Below are positions 5,791 to 6,461 of a stretch of DNA of 6,461 nucleotides, in pieces. The first letter of the stretch is position 1; each line of letters opens with the position of its first letter. The position numbers and the translations under genes are program-made. The stretch covers positions 1-6,461 of the forward strand of contig JAUWLI010000179.1 of assembly GCA_030613765.1 (NCBI GenBank). Direction: 5' to 3'. The notes under the pieces are model-generated. The model was not told the origin of the DNA. It did not search any database and worked only from the letters and a program-made list of their open reading frames with translations. Source of the DNA: Phycisphaerae bacterium. GTDB lineage: Bacteria > Planctomycetota > Phycisphaerae > Sedimentisphaerales > SG8-4.

Positions 5791-6461
5791 ATGCGTTTGA
5801 TTTGTTTGTTGTTCTTCATTCTTCACATAACTGTCGCAGTTTGTGCCCCAGCTTCTGCCGGCCAAACTCATCCGTTTTCAGTTCACGATATGTTGGCGAT
5901 GGACCGTATCTCGGATCCACAAATCTCACCGGACGGCAAGTGGATTGTTTTTGTGCTGCGGAAAACAGACCTCGAAGCCAACCGCGGCAGGACCGACCTT
6001 TGGCTCGTCGGAGTCGACGGGACTAAGCTTCGTCGTTTGACGTCTCATTCGGAAAACGACTTTAATCCACGTTGGGCGCCGGATAGCAAGTTCATCTGGT
6101 TTATATCAACACGCTCGGAATCCTCACAGGTTTGGCGCATTCGCGTTGACGGTGGAGAGGCCGAGCAGGTTACGGATGGGCCCCTTGACGTTGCAAATCT
6201 TCTCGTCTCACCTGATGGCCGCCACATTGCTTTTACTATGGATGTCTTCCCCGACTGCACTACGGTGGACTGCACAAAGGAAAGGCTCGACGATATCAAG
6301 GCAAAAAAAACAACCGGCCGAATTTACGACAGAATTTTTGTTCGCCACTGGTATACATGGAAAGATGGCAGACGCTCACATCTGTTTGTCATGCCCTCGG
6401 AGGCAGAGGAGCCCGTGGATCTGATGCAGGGCATGGATGCTGATACTCCTTCCAGGCCGTT
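5791..6461 (+). CDS. Secreted S9-family (prolyl oligopeptidase type) peptidase, N-terminal part, cut by window end
   Basis: The frame is open from ATG 5791 to the right edge (223 codons and two bases). Residues 1-23 form a signal peptide: MRLICLLFFILHI, a hydrophobic core, and ASA before a likely signal peptidase I cut ahead of GQTHP; C18 does not sit in a good lipobox. The mature part starts with FSVHDMLAMDRISDPQISPDG, typical of S9C-type dipeptidyl/acylaminoacyl peptidases, then TolB/PD40-like beta-propeller repeats at SPDGKWIVF (46-54), APDSKFIWF (96-104) and SPDGRHIAF (140-148). The stretch VFPDCTTVDCTKERLDD (152-168) and RIYDRIFVRHWYTW (177-190) matches what I recall of secreted S9 peptidases from Gram-negative bacteria; C156 and C161 could form a disulfide. 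The Ser-Asp-His hydrolase domain would lie beyond the window, so catalytic competence cannot be judged. A role in periplasmic or extracellular peptide breakdown is expected from the family. Confidence 0.88.
   Translation, partial: MRLICLLFFILHITVAVCAPASAGQTHPFSVHDMLAMDRISDPQISPDGKWIVFVLRKTDLEANRGRTDLWLVGVDGTKLRRLTSHSENDFNPRWAPDSKFIWFISTRSESSQVWRIRVDGGEAEQVTDGPLDVANLLVSPDGRHIAFTMDVFPDCTTVDCTKERLDDIKAKKTTGRIYDRIFVRHWYTWKDGRRSHLFVMPSEAEEPVDLMQGMDADTPSRP

Noticed and set aside
5769..6040. Short + strand frames of 85 and 65 codons overlapping the peptidase start
   Set aside because: They are out of frame with the signal peptide and propeller repeats of the peptidase gene that begins at 5791, so they are shadows.

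Overview
The window carries six protein-coding genes, all on the + strand, packed with gaps of about 55 to 220 bases. I found no RNA gene, CRISPR array, insertion sequence or obvious sign of recent transfer. Base composition is moderate (by eye near 50% GC) and looks uniform. The mix of a secreted FG-GAP/VCBS-type protein, a conserved small membrane protein with an RRRGDCCAPG loop, a heme-c-type sensor kinase and a secreted S9 peptidase suggests an environmental bacterium. Planctomycetota (Phycisphaerae/Sedimentisphaerales-like) is my best guess, but this rests on protein style and not on a marker search.

Layout. Positions 2-301 hold the last 99 codons of an FG-GAP/VCBS repeat protein cut by the left edge. 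A 222-base spacer (302-523) contains a possible promoter. Positions 524-1207 encode a 227-aa six-helix membrane protein of unknown function. A 186-base leader (1208-1393) with a good sigma70-like promoter candidate precedes aspS (1394-3205), a full-length bacterial-type aspartyl-tRNA synthetase. A rhomboid intramembrane serine protease (3261-3914, TTG start) follows after 55 bases. A 154-base gap holding a doubtful 39-codon reading frame leads to a membrane sensor histidine kinase (4069-5694). Its extracytoplasmic domain has a CxxCH heme-c attachment motif. After 96 bases a secreted S9-family (prolyl-oligopeptidase type) peptidase begins at 5791 and runs off the right edge.

How the genes relate. 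aspS and the rhomboid gene are close enough to be co-transcribed. The kinase may belong to the same run or have its own promoter. No response regulator is encoded beside the kinase within the window, so its partner is elsewhere. The most interesting items are the predicted heme-c redox/gas sensor kinase, residues in AspRS that point to a nondiscriminating enzyme (implying the indirect Asn-tRNA pathway), and the uncharacterised membrane family with a conserved-looking Cys-Cys loop. I see no convincing novel multi-gene system.
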